The position numbers were made by a program, and so were the translations under genes. Shown here one piece after another: positions 50,948 to 59,171 of a stretch of 64,000 nt of DNA (its first letter is position 1; each line of letters opens with the position of its first letter). This DNA is from Paenibacillus mellifer (lineage in GTDB: Bacteria; Bacillota; Bacilli; Paenibacillales; Paenibacillaceae): assembly GCF_023195895.1 (NCBI RefSeq), contig NZ_JALPRK010000001.1, positions 372,001 through 436,000 of the forward strand. Direction: 5' to 3'. Under the pieces are notes generated by a model. The model was not told the origin of the DNA and did no database searches. It saw only the letters and a program-made list of their open reading frames with translations.

Positions 50948-51612
50948 CGATTATCCGCCTCCTGGCGCTCCAGCAAGTATTTATCCAACCCGGCTTTTCT
51001 CAGCTTGCAGGCCGGGCATTCACCGCAGCCGTCACCGATGACGCCGTTGTAGCAGGTCAACGTCCGTTCGCGGACGAACTCGAAGGCTCCAAGCTCATCG
51101 GCCAGCTTCCAGGTCTCCGCTTTGTCGATCCACATGAGTGGGGTATGGATCACGAACTCGTAATCCATCGCCAAGTTCAGCGTGACGTTCAGCGATTTGA
51201 CGAAAACATCGCGGCAGTCGGGATATCCGCTGAAGTCCGTCTCGCAGACGCCGGTGACGATATGCTTGGCGCCTACGCCTTTGGCCAACACGGCGGCAAA
51301 GCTTAGGAAGAGATGGTTGCGTCCGTCTACGAACGTGCTGGGCAACTCGCCCTCCTGGTGCTCAATCGCGATGTCGCTGCGCGTTAAAGCATTTTGCGTT
51401 AATTGGCCGAGCAAGCTCATGTCCAGCACGGTGTGTTTGATGCCGAGCTCGGCGGTAATGGATTTGGCGCAATCGATTTCCAGCTTATGGCGTTGGCCAT
51501 AATCAAAGGTCACGGCCTCGACCTCGCCGAACTGCTGAACGGCCCAGAACAGGCAGGTGGTGCTGTCTTGACCGCCGCTGAACACAACAACGGCTTTTTC
51601 ATTTTTAAGCAT
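50944..51612 (-). CDS. queC: 7-cyano-7-deazaguanine synthase
   Basis: The 222-residue ATP-dependent enzyme turns 7-carboxy-7-deazaguanine into preQ0. It has the PP-loop [10 protein letters not shown] (~12-21), the [12 protein letters not shown] segment, [11 protein letters not shown] and a C-terminal zinc site [20 protein letters not shown]. It is the first structural gene behind the preQ1-I riboswitch, with a ~310-nt leader. GGAGGG lies 7 bp before the ATG at 51612. Confidence 0.95.
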   Translation of the reverse strand: MLKNEKAVVVFSGGQDSTTCLFWAVQQFGEVEAVTFDYGQRHKLEIDCAKSITAELGIKHTVLDMSLLGQLTQNALTRSDIAIEHQEGELPSTFVDGRNHLFLSFAAVLAKGVGAKHIVTGVCETDFSGYPDCRDVFVKSLNVTLNLAMDYEFVIHTPLMWIDKAETWKLADELGAFEFVRERTLTCYNGVIGDGCGECPACKLRKAGLDKYLLERQEADNR

Positions 51613-51703
51613 AAAAAAACCCTCCGTCTTCTTGAATAGTGAAGCGGGAAAGTGTGGCTTTCCTGCTCATTGGCAGAAGAAAGAGAGTTCTTGAACTGAT
51701 CAC

Positions 51704-51727
51704 AAAAAAACAAGCCCGTTCGACCGG
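51704..51727 (-). terminator. Candidate leader terminator before queC
   Basis: On the minus strand GCCGGTCGAACGGGC forms a small stem (one G-G mismatch) followed by TTGTTTTTTT. It lies between the preQ1 aptamer and queC, so it might be the regulated element, though the ~90-nt distance is unusual and the stem is weak. Confidence 0.45.
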
Positions 51728-51817
51728 CATGGCGTTCCTTGGCGCTGCGTCTCGTTGCGAATAAGCAAACGAACGTAGGGGCACGAAAGAACCCGCCGAA
51801 TCTAGGCTGGGCATTTA

Positions 51818-51849
51818 TAGTTTTTTATAGAGGGAGTTCTCGAACCTCT
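51818..51849 (-). ncRNA. preQ1-I riboswitch
   Basis: On the minus strand the sequence AGAGGTTCGAGAACTCCCTC then TATAAAAAACTA matches the preQ1-I pattern: P1 AGAGG/CCTCT, short L1, and the A-rich tail that forms the H-type pseudoknot. It lies ~205 nt ahead of queC, in the leader of queCDE. Binding of preQ1 should reduce expression. Confidence 0.93.
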
Positions 51850-51931
51850 CCCATGCGCCCTATTCAGGGATACATGGACTTCTTCTTCAATTCCATAAGC
51901 GCTTGGGAACAAGGCCCTAGGCACAAAGCTC

Positions 51932-51940
51932 ATTATAGCA
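51932..51940 (-). promoter_or_regulatory. Extended -10 promoter for queCDE
   Basis: The minus strand reads TGCTATAAT, a perfect TATAAT with a TG extension; no good -35 is found 16-18 bp upstream. Transcription would start about 75 nt before the riboswitch. Confidence 0.6.
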
Positions 51941-52014
51941 TATTTTGCTCGTTTAGGAAGAGAGGAGGGCCGGGAAGATCAACGATTTTTTTAACAAAAT
52001 GGAGGAAATTTCGG

Positions 52015-52043
52015 TTCACAAACCAGAGGAATTAACCGATAAT
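52015..52043 (+). promoter_or_regulatory. Candidate promoter for the lipoprotein gene at 52073
   Basis: TTCACA (52015-52020) and GATAAT (52038-52043) are separated by 17 bp; the leader would be about 25 nt with AAAGGAGGG before the ATG. Confidence 0.5.
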
Positions 52044-52072
52044 GGAAGAGATTAACTAAAGGAGGGTATATC

Positions 52073-53584
52073 ATGAGAAAAATCAAATGGCTGGCCATTC
52101 CACTGGCCCTGCTGCTGGTGGCGCTCACAGGATGCCAGGCGGTCGGCGGGTTTGACGTGGCCAAGGCGCTGGCAAGCAGCGTGAAGACAACGAGCAGCGA
52201 GTCGAAGCAGACCGTTACCGTTGAAGTTGTTCCCGCTGCATCGGCAAAGCTGACTGCAGAAGATCAAGAAGCGATCGATCTCATTAATTCGTTCTCCCTG
52301 AATATCGACAGCGCGAAGGTGCAAGATACCAAACATATCTCCATGAAAGGCTCTGTCGGATTGAAGGAGGAAAAGATTCCATTCCTCTTCTCCATGGACG
52401 ACAAGGGTATTGCGCTGGAGGTTGAAGGCGCGAAGCAGCCATTGTACATATCCCTGCAGCCGGCTATTCCCGGCCTAGCAGATACGAGCTACATGGAAGC
52501 CGGGGCACAGGAGCTTTCCGTCAAAATGGCGGAATTTGTTCTAAAGCATTTCCCGAATCCTTCGGTATTGACCGTGAAGCAAACCTCAACGCAGGTGAAT
52601 GGGGAAACGCTGAACTTGACGAATCTGCACGCAGAAGTGCGTGGCGACGAGCTGTTCGGGCTGATTAAGCCATTTCTTTCCAGCGCGGTGAAGGATGAGC
52701 AAGGGCTCAAGGATCTGATTGGTGGCTATTACGATGTGTTGACTCCTTTCCTGAACACGTTAGGAGACCTTCCGGAGGATACGGAAATTACCCCGGAACT
52801 GGCACAGGAAACGAAGAAACAAGCCATCGATGAGCTGTACACGGAAATTAAACAAGCGATTGAAGAACTGCTTGCCACTTACGACGAAGATGTGGCCGAT
52901 TTGTTCGCCGAAACCCCGGAACTTGCTACGGTGTTCGGGAAAGATACGGTTCTGAAGCTGGATCTTTATTTCGACAGCAAGCTGAACATCCGCAAGCAAA
53001 CAATGGAATTGAACGTAACGCTTCCGGCTTCCGAGGACCTTCCGATCTCTGCGATCAAGGTGCGCAGCGACAGTGAAATGTGGAACATCGGCGGGACGGT
53101 AACCGCGGATCAAGTGGATACGCGTGAAGGCGTGCTCGACGTGACCGAAACAGAACCAACTCCGGGGCAAATTTTACGCAACTTTAAGGATGTTACACCG
53201 CTTTATAAATTGCTCAAGGAAGATTTCCAATTGGGATATAAACAGGTTGTGCTCGATACCCAAAGTGAATACTATGGTGTCATCACAAAGAACGGCACCT
53301 CCTTTGTGCCGCTGCGTTACCTGTCCGAGCAATTGGATGCCGAGGTGAAATGGACGCCGGGCTCCGGCCAATTGGTCGTAATCGATGACCTTACAGGCAA
53401 GCAGATCGTCCTGAAGGTCGGCTCGAAGCAAGCGACGGTGGACGGCAAGGTTGTGCAGCTCAGCCAACCTGCTTTTGTGCACAAAGATGGTTCGACTTAT
53501 GTACCGCTGCGTTTTCTGACAGAGGCGCTCGGGGCAACGGTGGACTTCGACGCTGAAGGTTGGATCACGATCATTAGAGAATAG
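52073..53584 (+). CDS. Lipoprotein with C-terminal copper amine oxidase N-like domain
   Basis: The 503-residue secreted lipoprotein has a signal peptide with lipobox LTGC (Cys ~21), a Ser/Lys/Thr-rich linker, a ~300-residue central domain with no fold I recognise, and two copies of the Cu_amine_oxidN1 hallmark near the C-terminus (GTSFVPLRYLSEQLDAEVKW ~404 and GSTYVPLRFLTEALGATVDF ~472). In Paenibacillus such domains are common in surface proteins and need not bind copper. It is a monocistronic gene with a strong AAAGGAGGG site and a terminator. Role unknown. Confidence 0.85.
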   Translation: MRKIKWLAIPLALLLVALTGCQAVGGFDVAKALASSVKTTSSESKQTVTVEVVPAASAKLTAEDQEAIDLINSFSLNIDSAKVQDTKHISMKGSVGLKEEKIPFLFSMDDKGIALEVEGAKQPLYISLQPAIPGLADTSYMEAGAQELSVKMAEFVLKHFPNPSVLTVKQTSTQVNGETLNLTNLHAEVRGDELFGLIKPFLSSAVKDEQGLKDLIGGYYDVLTPFLNTLGDLPEDTEITPELAQETKKQAIDELYTEIKQAIEELLATYDEDVADLFAETPELATVFGKDTVLKLDLYFDSKLNIRKQTMELNVTLPASEDLPISAIKVRSDSEMWNIGGTVTADQVDTREGVLDVTETEPTPGQILRNFKDVTPLYKLLKEDFQLGYKQVVLDTQSEYYGVITKNGTSFVPLRYLSEQLDAEVKWTPGSGQLVVIDDLTGKQIVLKVGSKQATVDGKVVQLSQPAFVHKDGSTYVPLRFLTEALGATVDFDAEGWITIIRE

Positions 53585-53608
53585 ACAGAGTAGATAAGTA
53601 CAGATGGG

Positions 53609-53660
53609 GGATCTTTCTGAGTCATCCGGTTGATGGCTTGGGAGGATCCTTTGTTTTTTT
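53609..53660 (+). terminator. Terminator after the lipoprotein gene
   Basis: GGATC ... GATCC outer arms and GAGTCATC/GATGGCTT inner stem (with G-T pairs) are followed by TTTGTTTTTTT. Confidence 0.75.
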
Positions 53661-53668
53661 GGGGAAGA

Positions 53669-53711
53669 TTGATTATGTGTCCCGGTTTCTGTATAATGAT
53701 AATCATTATCA
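53669..53711 (+). promoter_or_regulatory. Promoter with overlapping Fur box
   Basis: TTGATT (53669-53674) and perfect TATAAT (53692-53697) are 17 bp apart. TGATAATCATTATCA (53697-53711) is a perfect 7-1-7 Fur box touching the -10, so iron-loaded Fur would block transcription of the following binding protein. Confidence 0.9.
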
Positions 53712-53735
53712 ACGAAAATTGGGGGATCAATACAG

Positions 53736-54767
53736 ATGAAGGTTTTTAAACACCGCTTTCTCACAATGGCGATGGTCTTGCTGCTGACCGTCATTCTCGC
53801 GGCCTGCGGCCAAAATAGCGGCAACTCGGCAAATGATACGGCCGCGTCGAACAACGGCGCAGCGGGCAATACGCAATCCGGCAACGGGACGAACGATAGC
53901 GCTGAAGGACAAGCGGCTACGAAGAGCTATAAGGACTTCACCGGGCAAGAGGTGGAAATTCCAACGAATCCAGAGCGAATCGTGTCGGTTACACACCTGG
54001 GTGACCTGCTTGCTGTTGGCGTGAAGCCAATTGGCGCCGGCTCGCTCGCATTGGAAAACTCGGTGCTGCTGAGCAAGGAGCTGGAAGGCGTAGAAAACGT
54101 CGGAGATATCTCCGTCGAGAAGGTACTGGCGCTTCAACCGGACCTGATCATGGTACCGACTTACACACCGGCCGATATCGTGGAGCAATTGAAGAAAATC
54201 GCTCCGGTCGTGACGCTTGCGACTGCCGGATGGGAAGGCATTGATCCGCTGGAGGAAGTGAAGACGGTTGGTGAAATGCTGGGCCGCGAACAGCAAGCGG
54301 AAGAGTTTATTACTCGGTACAAGCAAAAAGCCGAAGAGGCCAAAGCAAAGCTTAGCGAGGTTATCGGTCCGAACGAAACCGTCGGCACCTATTCGATCTG
54401 GGCGAAGAACTTCTGGGTATGGCCGAAAACTCGGGATGCCGGATATAACCTGTATGAAATGTTTGGCCTGAAACCGCAGGAGAAGATCGAGAAGGAAGTA
54501 TTCCCAACCACGGGTGCGGATATTTCGCTGGAGGTGGTTCCAGAGTATGCTGCGGACCATATGTTCCTGACGGTGTATGAACCGGACGGCGGGAAGGAAC
54601 GTGCAGAGGAAGTCATGAACGGACCCGTATGGAAAAGTATCCCCGCGGTTCAGAAAAACCACGTCTATCTGCTGAACAACAAAGAGTTCTGGATGGTGGA
54701 CGGACTGAATCTGGAGAAGCAAATCGACATTCTCGTGGACCTCGTTATCAGCCAAAATCAAAAATAA
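53736..54767 (+). CDS. Iron-siderophore ABC transporter substrate-binding lipoprotein
   Basis: The 343-residue class III binding protein has a lipoprotein signal (LAAC, Cys ~28), a low-complexity Asn/Gly/Ala linker, then ERIVSVTHLGDLLAVGVKPIGA, LALQPDLIMVPTYTPADIVEQLKKIAPVV and a C-terminal NHVYLLNNKEFWMVDGL, resembling FeuA/YfiY-type receptors for iron-siderophore complexes. A perfect Fur box controls it. No permease or ATPase gene is adjacent, so it must share a transporter encoded elsewhere. RBS is GGGGG before the ATG; a bidirectional terminator follows. Confidence 0.9.
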   Translation: MKVFKHRFLTMAMVLLLTVILAACGQNSGNSANDTAASNNGAAGNTQSGNGTNDSAEGQAATKSYKDFTGQEVEIPTNPERIVSVTHLGDLLAVGVKPIGAGSLALENSVLLSKELEGVENVGDISVEKVLALQPDLIMVPTYTPADIVEQLKKIAPVVTLATAGWEGIDPLEEVKTVGEMLGREQQAEEFITRYKQKAEEAKAKLSEVIGPNETVGTYSIWAKNFWVWPKTRDAGYNLYEMFGLKPQEKIEKEVFPTTGADISLEVVPEYAADHMFLTVYEPDGGKERAEEVMNGPVWKSIPAVQKNHVYLLNNKEFWMVDGLNLEKQIDILVDLVISQNQK

Positions 54768-54780
54768 CCGTTGAATGAAA

Positions 54781-54826
54781 AGGGGCCGTTCTCACGTCAT
54801 AACCCGACGTGAAGGAACGGCCTTTT
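54781..54826. terminator. Bidirectional terminator
   Basis: AGGGGCCGTTCTCACGTC and GACGTGAAGGAACGGCCTTTTT pair into a long stem, with TTTTT on the right and AAAA on the left. It separates the convergent siderophore-binding and flavodoxin genes. Confidence 0.83.
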
Positions 54827-54846
54827 TGCGTCTTAAACTGAAGGTT

Positions 54847-55341
54847 TTACACGACCTGTCGGTTGATTGCGGCCGAGAACAGCTCAACCTCATCCCAGTG
54901 GATCGCCGGGAGCGAACGCCCTTCCTTGCGGGCCGCACGTGTGACCATTCTGGCAACAAACCGGTCGAACAAACTCATTTGCTTGAGGCTAAGCTCTCCG
55001 CCGAATCCGGCCTTGACCGTGGCGTGCTCCAGCAGGTCCGCCGGAAAGGAGGCGTCCAGGAAATCTTCGGTTTTCTCAAAGGTTCCGCAGCAGATAAACA
55101 GGCCTAACTTCTTCCGCATGAGTTCGGTGGAATGATCACGGCAAAATTGCCGGCAGGCCTGCTGAAGTTGACCGAAGTAGATCGAGCCTCCAACGATGAC
55201 GCTGTCGAACTCCGTCAGATCGGGGACGGCTTCCTGCCGTAAATTAAGGATTTCCACGGGGTCGTTGATCTTAGCTGCCAAGGTTTTGACGCACTTTTCC
55301 GTTGTGCCGTATTTTCCTGCATAAACGATGAGTGTGCTCAT
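54847..55341 (-). CDS. Flavodoxin-domain protein
   Basis: The 164-residue protein has the FMN phosphate-binding loop at the N-terminus (MSTLIVYAGKYGTTEKC, T/S-rich turn) and the second flavin loop GGSIYFGQLQ (~51-60), with a C-terminal half similar to the HemG/flavodoxin_5 group (FCRDHSTELMRKKLGLFICCGTF). It may be an electron carrier or a HemG-like protoporphyrinogen oxidase; the heme role is not established. ATG 55341 with GGGAGGG upstream is preferred; 25 upstream codons in frame lack a site. Confidence 0.83.
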   Translation of the reverse strand: MSTLIVYAGKYGTTEKCVKTLAAKINDPVEILNLRQEAVPDLTEFDSVIVGGSIYFGQLQQACRQFCRDHSTELMRKKLGLFICCGTFEKTEDFLDASFPADLLEHATVKAGFGGELSLKQMSLFDRFVARMVTRAARKEGRSLPAIHWDEVELFSAAINRQVV

Positions 55342-55439
55342 CACGTACCCTCCCATTCGACCGATTTCGATATCAAGTCTATTGTATCTGGATATGTTTA
55401 GGCGGAGATGCGACATCGGTCATATAGAGGTTGTAATGA

Positions 55440-56492
55440 TCAACGGAGAATTGCCCATTCTTCGGCGATCACTTGCTCGGGAAGACGATAACCGATCAAC
55501 ACGAGGTACAGCGGTCCGTCATAATCGATCTCTTCCCAGTTGAATCGTTTGCCGGAATATTGCATCAGGTACGCCGCCTTCTCCGGCCGGGTGAATCGCA
55601 CGTAACCTTTAGCACGAAGCAGGCTGGGGCTCCACTTCTTTATGAAACGCTCCAGCTTGGAAGCGGGGATTTGCAAGGGTTCGCGAATCGGTAGACTCAA
55701 CGTGTTGATACGGCTGAAGGAGGTGGAAGCCTCCTCACCGGTCGCTGAGGTGTGAGTTGCCTGTTGGTGCGGGTGCGGTTGTATGATCTGGAACGGAGAA
55801 CGGCTTCCCCGCGGGGAAGCCCCTGCGGCTGCGGTAGCCTGCGGGGAGCGGCTTGGTGCCGGTTGGATCGTAGAGAAGAGGGAAGTGAGTGGGATATTCG
55901 CGTTGACGGCGTAATGAACCTGTCCCTCGGCATTATATTTGCGGACCATTTCAGTGACTTTGCTGCTGTGGACCGGCGGGATGAGATCGGTTTTGTTAAT
56001 AATCAGATCATCGGCGGCGGACAGTTGGCTGCGCAGTGTGCGAACGAGTTGTTTGTCCGAGGCGAAAATGCTGTTGTACTCCAAGGCATGTTCGGCATCG
56101 ACCAAGGTAATGACCCGGTGAAGGTACAGCTTGGCTATAAGACTAGGCTCGGCCAATTGTTCGACGATTTCCTCAGGATTGGCCACTCCGGTGAGCTCCA
56201 GCAGCAGGAGATCAGGATCTTGCCGAAGCAAGCCGGCTAAGGCTGCCTGGATTTCGTCTTTTTTGGTGCAGCAGATGCAGCCGTCCAACATTTTCTCGAG
56301 CGGAAAGCGGGCTGAAGTGGAGCGGGTAACCAACTCCCCATCAATATCCCTTTTGCCTAACTCGTTCATGAGCACACCAGGCTTAAGCCCGCGTGCGGCG
56401 GCCTCCTCCAGCAGCTTGATCAGCAAGGTCGTCTTGCCGCTGCCGAGAAATCCGCTGAGAATGACAACCGGTATTTTCATCGCCGTATTCAT
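55440..56492 (-). CDS. COG0523 (CobW/ZagA-like) metallochaperone GTPase 1
   Basis: The 350-residue GTPase has Walker A GFLGSGKTT (~14-22), the COG0523 metal motif GCICC (~70-74), Walker B-like LLLLELTGVANPEE, guanine-specificity NKTD (~154) and the C-terminal CobW domain. Between them is an insert (~208-245) with HPHQQATHTS. A Zur box at 56561 makes a zinc-trafficking role far more likely than cobalamin. Start at ATG 56492 with AAGGAG at 56505-56510; ATG 56480 is possible. It is divergent from the NusG-II gene. Confidence 0.88.
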   Translation of the reverse strand: MNTAMKIPVVILSGFLGSGKTTLLIKLLEEAAARGLKPGVLMNELGKRDIDGELVTRSTSARFPLEKMLDGCICCTKKDEIQAALAGLLRQDPDLLLLELTGVANPEEIVEQLAEPSLIAKLYLHRVITLVDAEHALEYNSIFASDKQLVRTLRSQLSAADDLIINKTDLIPPVHSSKVTEMVRKYNAEGQVHYAVNANIPLTSLFSTIQPAPSRSPQATAAAGASPRGSRSPFQIIQPHPHQQATHTSATGEEASTSFSRINTLSLPIREPLQIPASKLERFIKKWSPSLLRAKGYVRFTRPEKAAYLMQYSGKRFNWEEIDYDGPLYLVLIGYRLPEQVIAEEWAILR

Positions 56493-56523
56493 CGAATGAA
56501 TAAACTCCTTTCGGAATGGATCA

Positions 56524-56575
56524 TTGACAAGGCTAAAGCTTATTTCTAAGATATGTTTATTCGTAATAATTACGT
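56524..56575. promoter_or_regulatory. Promoter and Zur box between GTPase 1 and NusG-II genes
   Basis: TTGACA (56524-56529) and TAAGAT (56547-56552) are 17 bp apart and read rightward. TCGTAATAATTACGT (56561-56575) matches the Bacillus Zur box TCGTAATNATTACGA at 14 of 15 positions and lies just after the start point. It could repress both divergent genes in zinc sufficiency. Confidence 0.85.
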
Positions 56576-56602
56576 TTAATACCCGAGATAGGAGGGATGA
56601 GG

Positions 56603-57010
56603 TTGCTGAAAATAAAACGGGGCGACGTCCTGCTGATCGTGATTCTGGTCTTGTTGGGTTCGGCGTGGCTCCTCCTGCGTCAGGTGCTGGAGAGCCGGGA
56701 GTCGGTCGATCCGGCAACGCTGCGAGCCGAAATTAAGGTGGACGGAGACTCCTACCGCAGCGTGCCGTTGGGCGGCGGGGAGGAGACGATTGAGATCCAC
56801 ACTGAATACGGCAACAATACCCTAAAGGTCTTTAACGGCGGGATCCAAATGATCTACGCCGATTGCCCGAAAAAAATCTCCATGCAGATGGGCTTTATCT
56901 CCCGGCCTGGTGAAACGATCATCTGCGTACCTAACCGCGTCTATGTGGAGATCGTCCGCAGCGGCTCACTAGACCGTGATGAAACCGGTGTAGACGCCTA
57001 TATCCGCTAA
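56603..57010 (+). CDS. NusG domain II-containing membrane-anchored protein
   Basis: The ~135-residue protein has an N-terminal membrane helix (VLLIVILVLLGSAWLLL) and a beta-rich domain of the NusG-II type (IEIHTEYGNNTLKVFNGGIQMIYADCPKK ... GETIICVPNRVYVEI). GGAGGG at 56591-56596 abuts ATG 56597 with no gap, so the TTG at 56603 (MLKIKRGD), 6 nt downstream, is the better start. It sits behind a Zur box, which suggests expression when zinc is scarce; its role is unknown. It converges on the TIGR03943 gene with a 4-bp overlap. Confidence 0.8.
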   Translation: MLKIKRGDVLLIVILVLLGSAWLLLRQVLESRESVDPATLRAEIKVDGDSYRSVPLGGGEETIEIHTEYGNNTLKVFNGGIQMIYADCPKKISMQMGFISRPGETIICVPNRVYVEIVRSGSLDRDETGVDAYIR

Positions 57011-57882
57011 TCTTCCACCCCCGACAGGTTATTCCAAGCTTTCACCGAGTCCTCACTAGGGTAAACGTAGGGCGTGTTGGGCCTCGTAATTTCCCGGATG
57101 CGTTCCGCTTTGACCGTCAGGATTGCTTGACCCTGGCGGGTTTGCGGCTCGATCGTTCCCTCTACCTCAAGCCAGGTGTCTTGTGTTATCCCGACAAGCG
57201 GTTGATCCGACGTCACCACAAGACCAAACGGAGCGGAATCCGCGGTACAGCACAGGACGAGAAACCGCCCGAGGATCAGCTCGTTAGCCTTGCCTTGACT
57301 GCTGGGCTCTTGATAGACGAAACCGCTTAGCTTGACTCTTTTGCCGCGGAACTCTTCCGCAAACAGCTCCATCGCTCCAATCGTTTCCGAGAAGATTTCC
57401 GGCTTCACCTCGACGATGGTTTGCGGGTAGAGCCGTTTAGCCAGCTCGGCAAATTCAGAATTGTAGGGATCCGGCGCCCGGAAGACCTCCTCTAGCCGTT
57501 CGGCTGCAAGCAGGGGCGAGGTGAGGCTCATCCCCTTTTTGGCCGCAGCCGAGCTGCCGAGGGCCTGATCGGGAAGCAAGGTCCCGAGCAGCAGAGGGAG
57601 CAGAAACAAGCCGTATACCGTCCCGTTCCTCCATCTGGATACAGAGAGAGGGCGTTCGCAGTCACAGAGGACGGCAGACCGCTGGAACAGCGCCTGGTAA
57701 GCCAGGCAAACCGCCATGACGGCGAGCGGAATCGGGCAGAATCGAATCAACGGCTCCATGCGGGGGCCGATGTAATAATGCAGGGCACCCGACCGGACCA
57801 GATGGGCGATGAATAAGGCAAAACCAAGCAAGATCAGCGATCGGGCCAAATAATGCCGGCGGATGATCCGAGGATGGTTCAT
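57007..57882 (-). CDS. TIGR03943 family (YcgQ-like) membrane protein
   Basis: The 291-residue protein has three or four N-terminal hydrophobic segments, then an external/soluble half with KVKLSGFVYQE and GRFLVLCCTADSAPFGLVVTS ... WLEVEGTIE, the OB-like domain of TIGR03943. It normally pairs with a YcgR-type permease, which is the gene 53 bp upstream here. The pair's function is not established; in this zinc cluster a metal- or stress-related transport role is suggested. Its 3' end overlaps the NusG-II gene by 4 bp. Confidence 0.87.
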   Translation of the reverse strand: MNHPRIIRRHYLARSLILLGFALFIAHLVRSGALHYYIGPRMEPLIRFCPIPLAVMAVCLAYQALFQRSAVLCDCERPLSVSRWRNGTVYGLFLLPLLLGTLLPDQALGSSAAAKKGMSLTSPLLAAERLEEVFRAPDPYNSEFAELAKRLYPQTIVEVKPEIFSETIGAMELFAEEFRGKRVKLSGFVYQEPSSQGKANELILGRFLVLCCTADSAPFGLVVTSDQPLVGITQDTWLEVEGTIEPQTRQGQAILTVKAERIREITRPNTPYVYPSEDSVKAWNNLSGVED

Positions 57883-57935
57883 ATGACTTGTGGCCTCCTT
57901 TCATGCATGATCAGACGTGACGGGGCTTCTGACGA

Positions 57936-58943
57936 CTAGGGATGAAGCCAGAGTGTACCGACCAGCGCCGCACCCGTGAACACGACGGTACAGATCAGGA
58001 AGGACAAGAGCAGGACGAATTTCGTGCGGAACACGGACAGCAGCATCAGCAGGTTTTTGAAATCAAGCATAGGTCCGAATACGAGAAAAGCGAGCAGCGA
58101 ACCGCCGGAGAAGGTCGTCAAAAAGGCGGAAGCGACAAACGCATCGGAGGTGGAGCAAAGGGACAACAGGAACGCGAAACCCATCATGAACAGGTAGCTG
58201 CTGACCTGACCGCCACCGATGCTCGCGAGCTGCTCGTGGGCGACGAACGACTGAATGCCTGCGGTGAGAATGCAGCCGATGAGCAAATATTTGCCCATTT
58301 CGAATACTTCGTCCGCAGCATGCACGAATACAGCAGCCAGCTTGCTTCCGCCATGGGTGGGCGAATGGGGTTCGCCTTCTGCATCCACCCCGGCAGCGAA
58401 GGCGTGCTTTAGCGGATTGTCTTTCCAGGTCAGGTAGATGATAAGCCCGATTGAGGCGGATACAACAAAGGCCAGTCCCATTCGGGCGTACACCATTTCG
58501 GGGTACAGGCGAAAGGCCATGTAAGTGGCGCCGAACACGACCGGATTCAGGATCGGTCCGGACAAGATGAAGACGACGGCGATGTAAACGGGCATCCCCT
58601 TCTGAATCATCCGGCGGATGAGCGGAATCATTCCGCATTCGCATACCGGAAAGATCAGGCCAAGCACGCAGGCGAATAGAATACCTGGAACGGGATGCTT
58701 GGGCATGAAGCGGCGCAGCGTGTTCTCGGAGACGAAGAGGTGCAGCAGCGAAGACAGCAGCGCTCCGACCAGTACGAACGGCAACGCCTCCAGCAAGATG
58801 CCGAGAAAGCTGGTTTTGAACGTTTGCAGCTCATCCAGCGGCACCGCCCGAATCAGAGAAGGGTACATGACGGTTAGACAGGCGAGCGCAAAGGCAGCCG
58901 GTACAAGAATCGGAAGCACCCGGGTGTAGGCTTGTTTATACAT
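57936..58943 (-). CDS. YcgR-like permease (DUF318/ArsP-type)
   Basis: The 335-residue membrane protein has about eight helices and the family motifs VFPVCECGMIPLIRRMIQKGMP (~97-118), SGPILNPVVFGATY and LLSLCSTSDAFVASAF (~268-283), with conserved Cys in both, as in DUF318 permeases related to ArsP. ATG 58943 has AAGGAGAAC upstream; the frame to 59009 lacks one. It forms an operon with the TIGR03943 partner, reading leftward from a region with a perfect Zur box. Confidence 0.88.
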   Translation of the reverse strand: MYKQAYTRVLPILVPAAFALACLTVMYPSLIRAVPLDELQTFKTSFLGILLEALPFVLVGALLSSLLHLFVSENTLRRFMPKHPVPGILFACVLGLIFPVCECGMIPLIRRMIQKGMPVYIAVVFILSGPILNPVVFGATYMAFRLYPEMVYARMGLAFVVSASIGLIIYLTWKDNPLKHAFAAGVDAEGEPHSPTHGGSKLAAVFVHAADEVFEMGKYLLIGCILTAGIQSFVAHEQLASIGGGQVSSYLFMMGFAFLLSLCSTSDAFVASAFLTTFSGGSLLAFLVFGPMLDFKNLLMLLSVFRTKFVLLLSFLICTVVFTGAALVGTLWLHP

Positions 58944-59053
58944 GGCGTTCTCCTTATAGACATTTTCGGTATCCAGCGCAGTATCATATCTATTATTTTC
59001 CAAGGTCATTCAGAACCGTGTTGATAGAATAGAGCGAATTATCGTATTGGCTG

Positions 59054-59110
59054 TTGACAAAGCCCTGGGAAGGAAGATATAGTATGGAAAGTTAATCGTA
59101 ATAATTACGA
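59054..59110. promoter_or_regulatory. Promoter and perfect Zur box ahead of GTPase 2 and the permease pair
   Basis: TTGACA (59054-59059) with TATAGT (59078-59083, 18 bp) reads rightward toward GTPase 2. TCGTAATAATTACGA (59096-59110) is a perfect 7-1-7 Zur box, flanked by AA/AT, that would cover the start region. The divergent permease operon starts ~110 bp away and may share it. Confidence 0.88.
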
Positions 59111-59171
59111 ATAAGCAGAAAGCCCGATGGACTGATCATTTGGCCTGGATAAAGAAAGGAGATGGGTTAAC

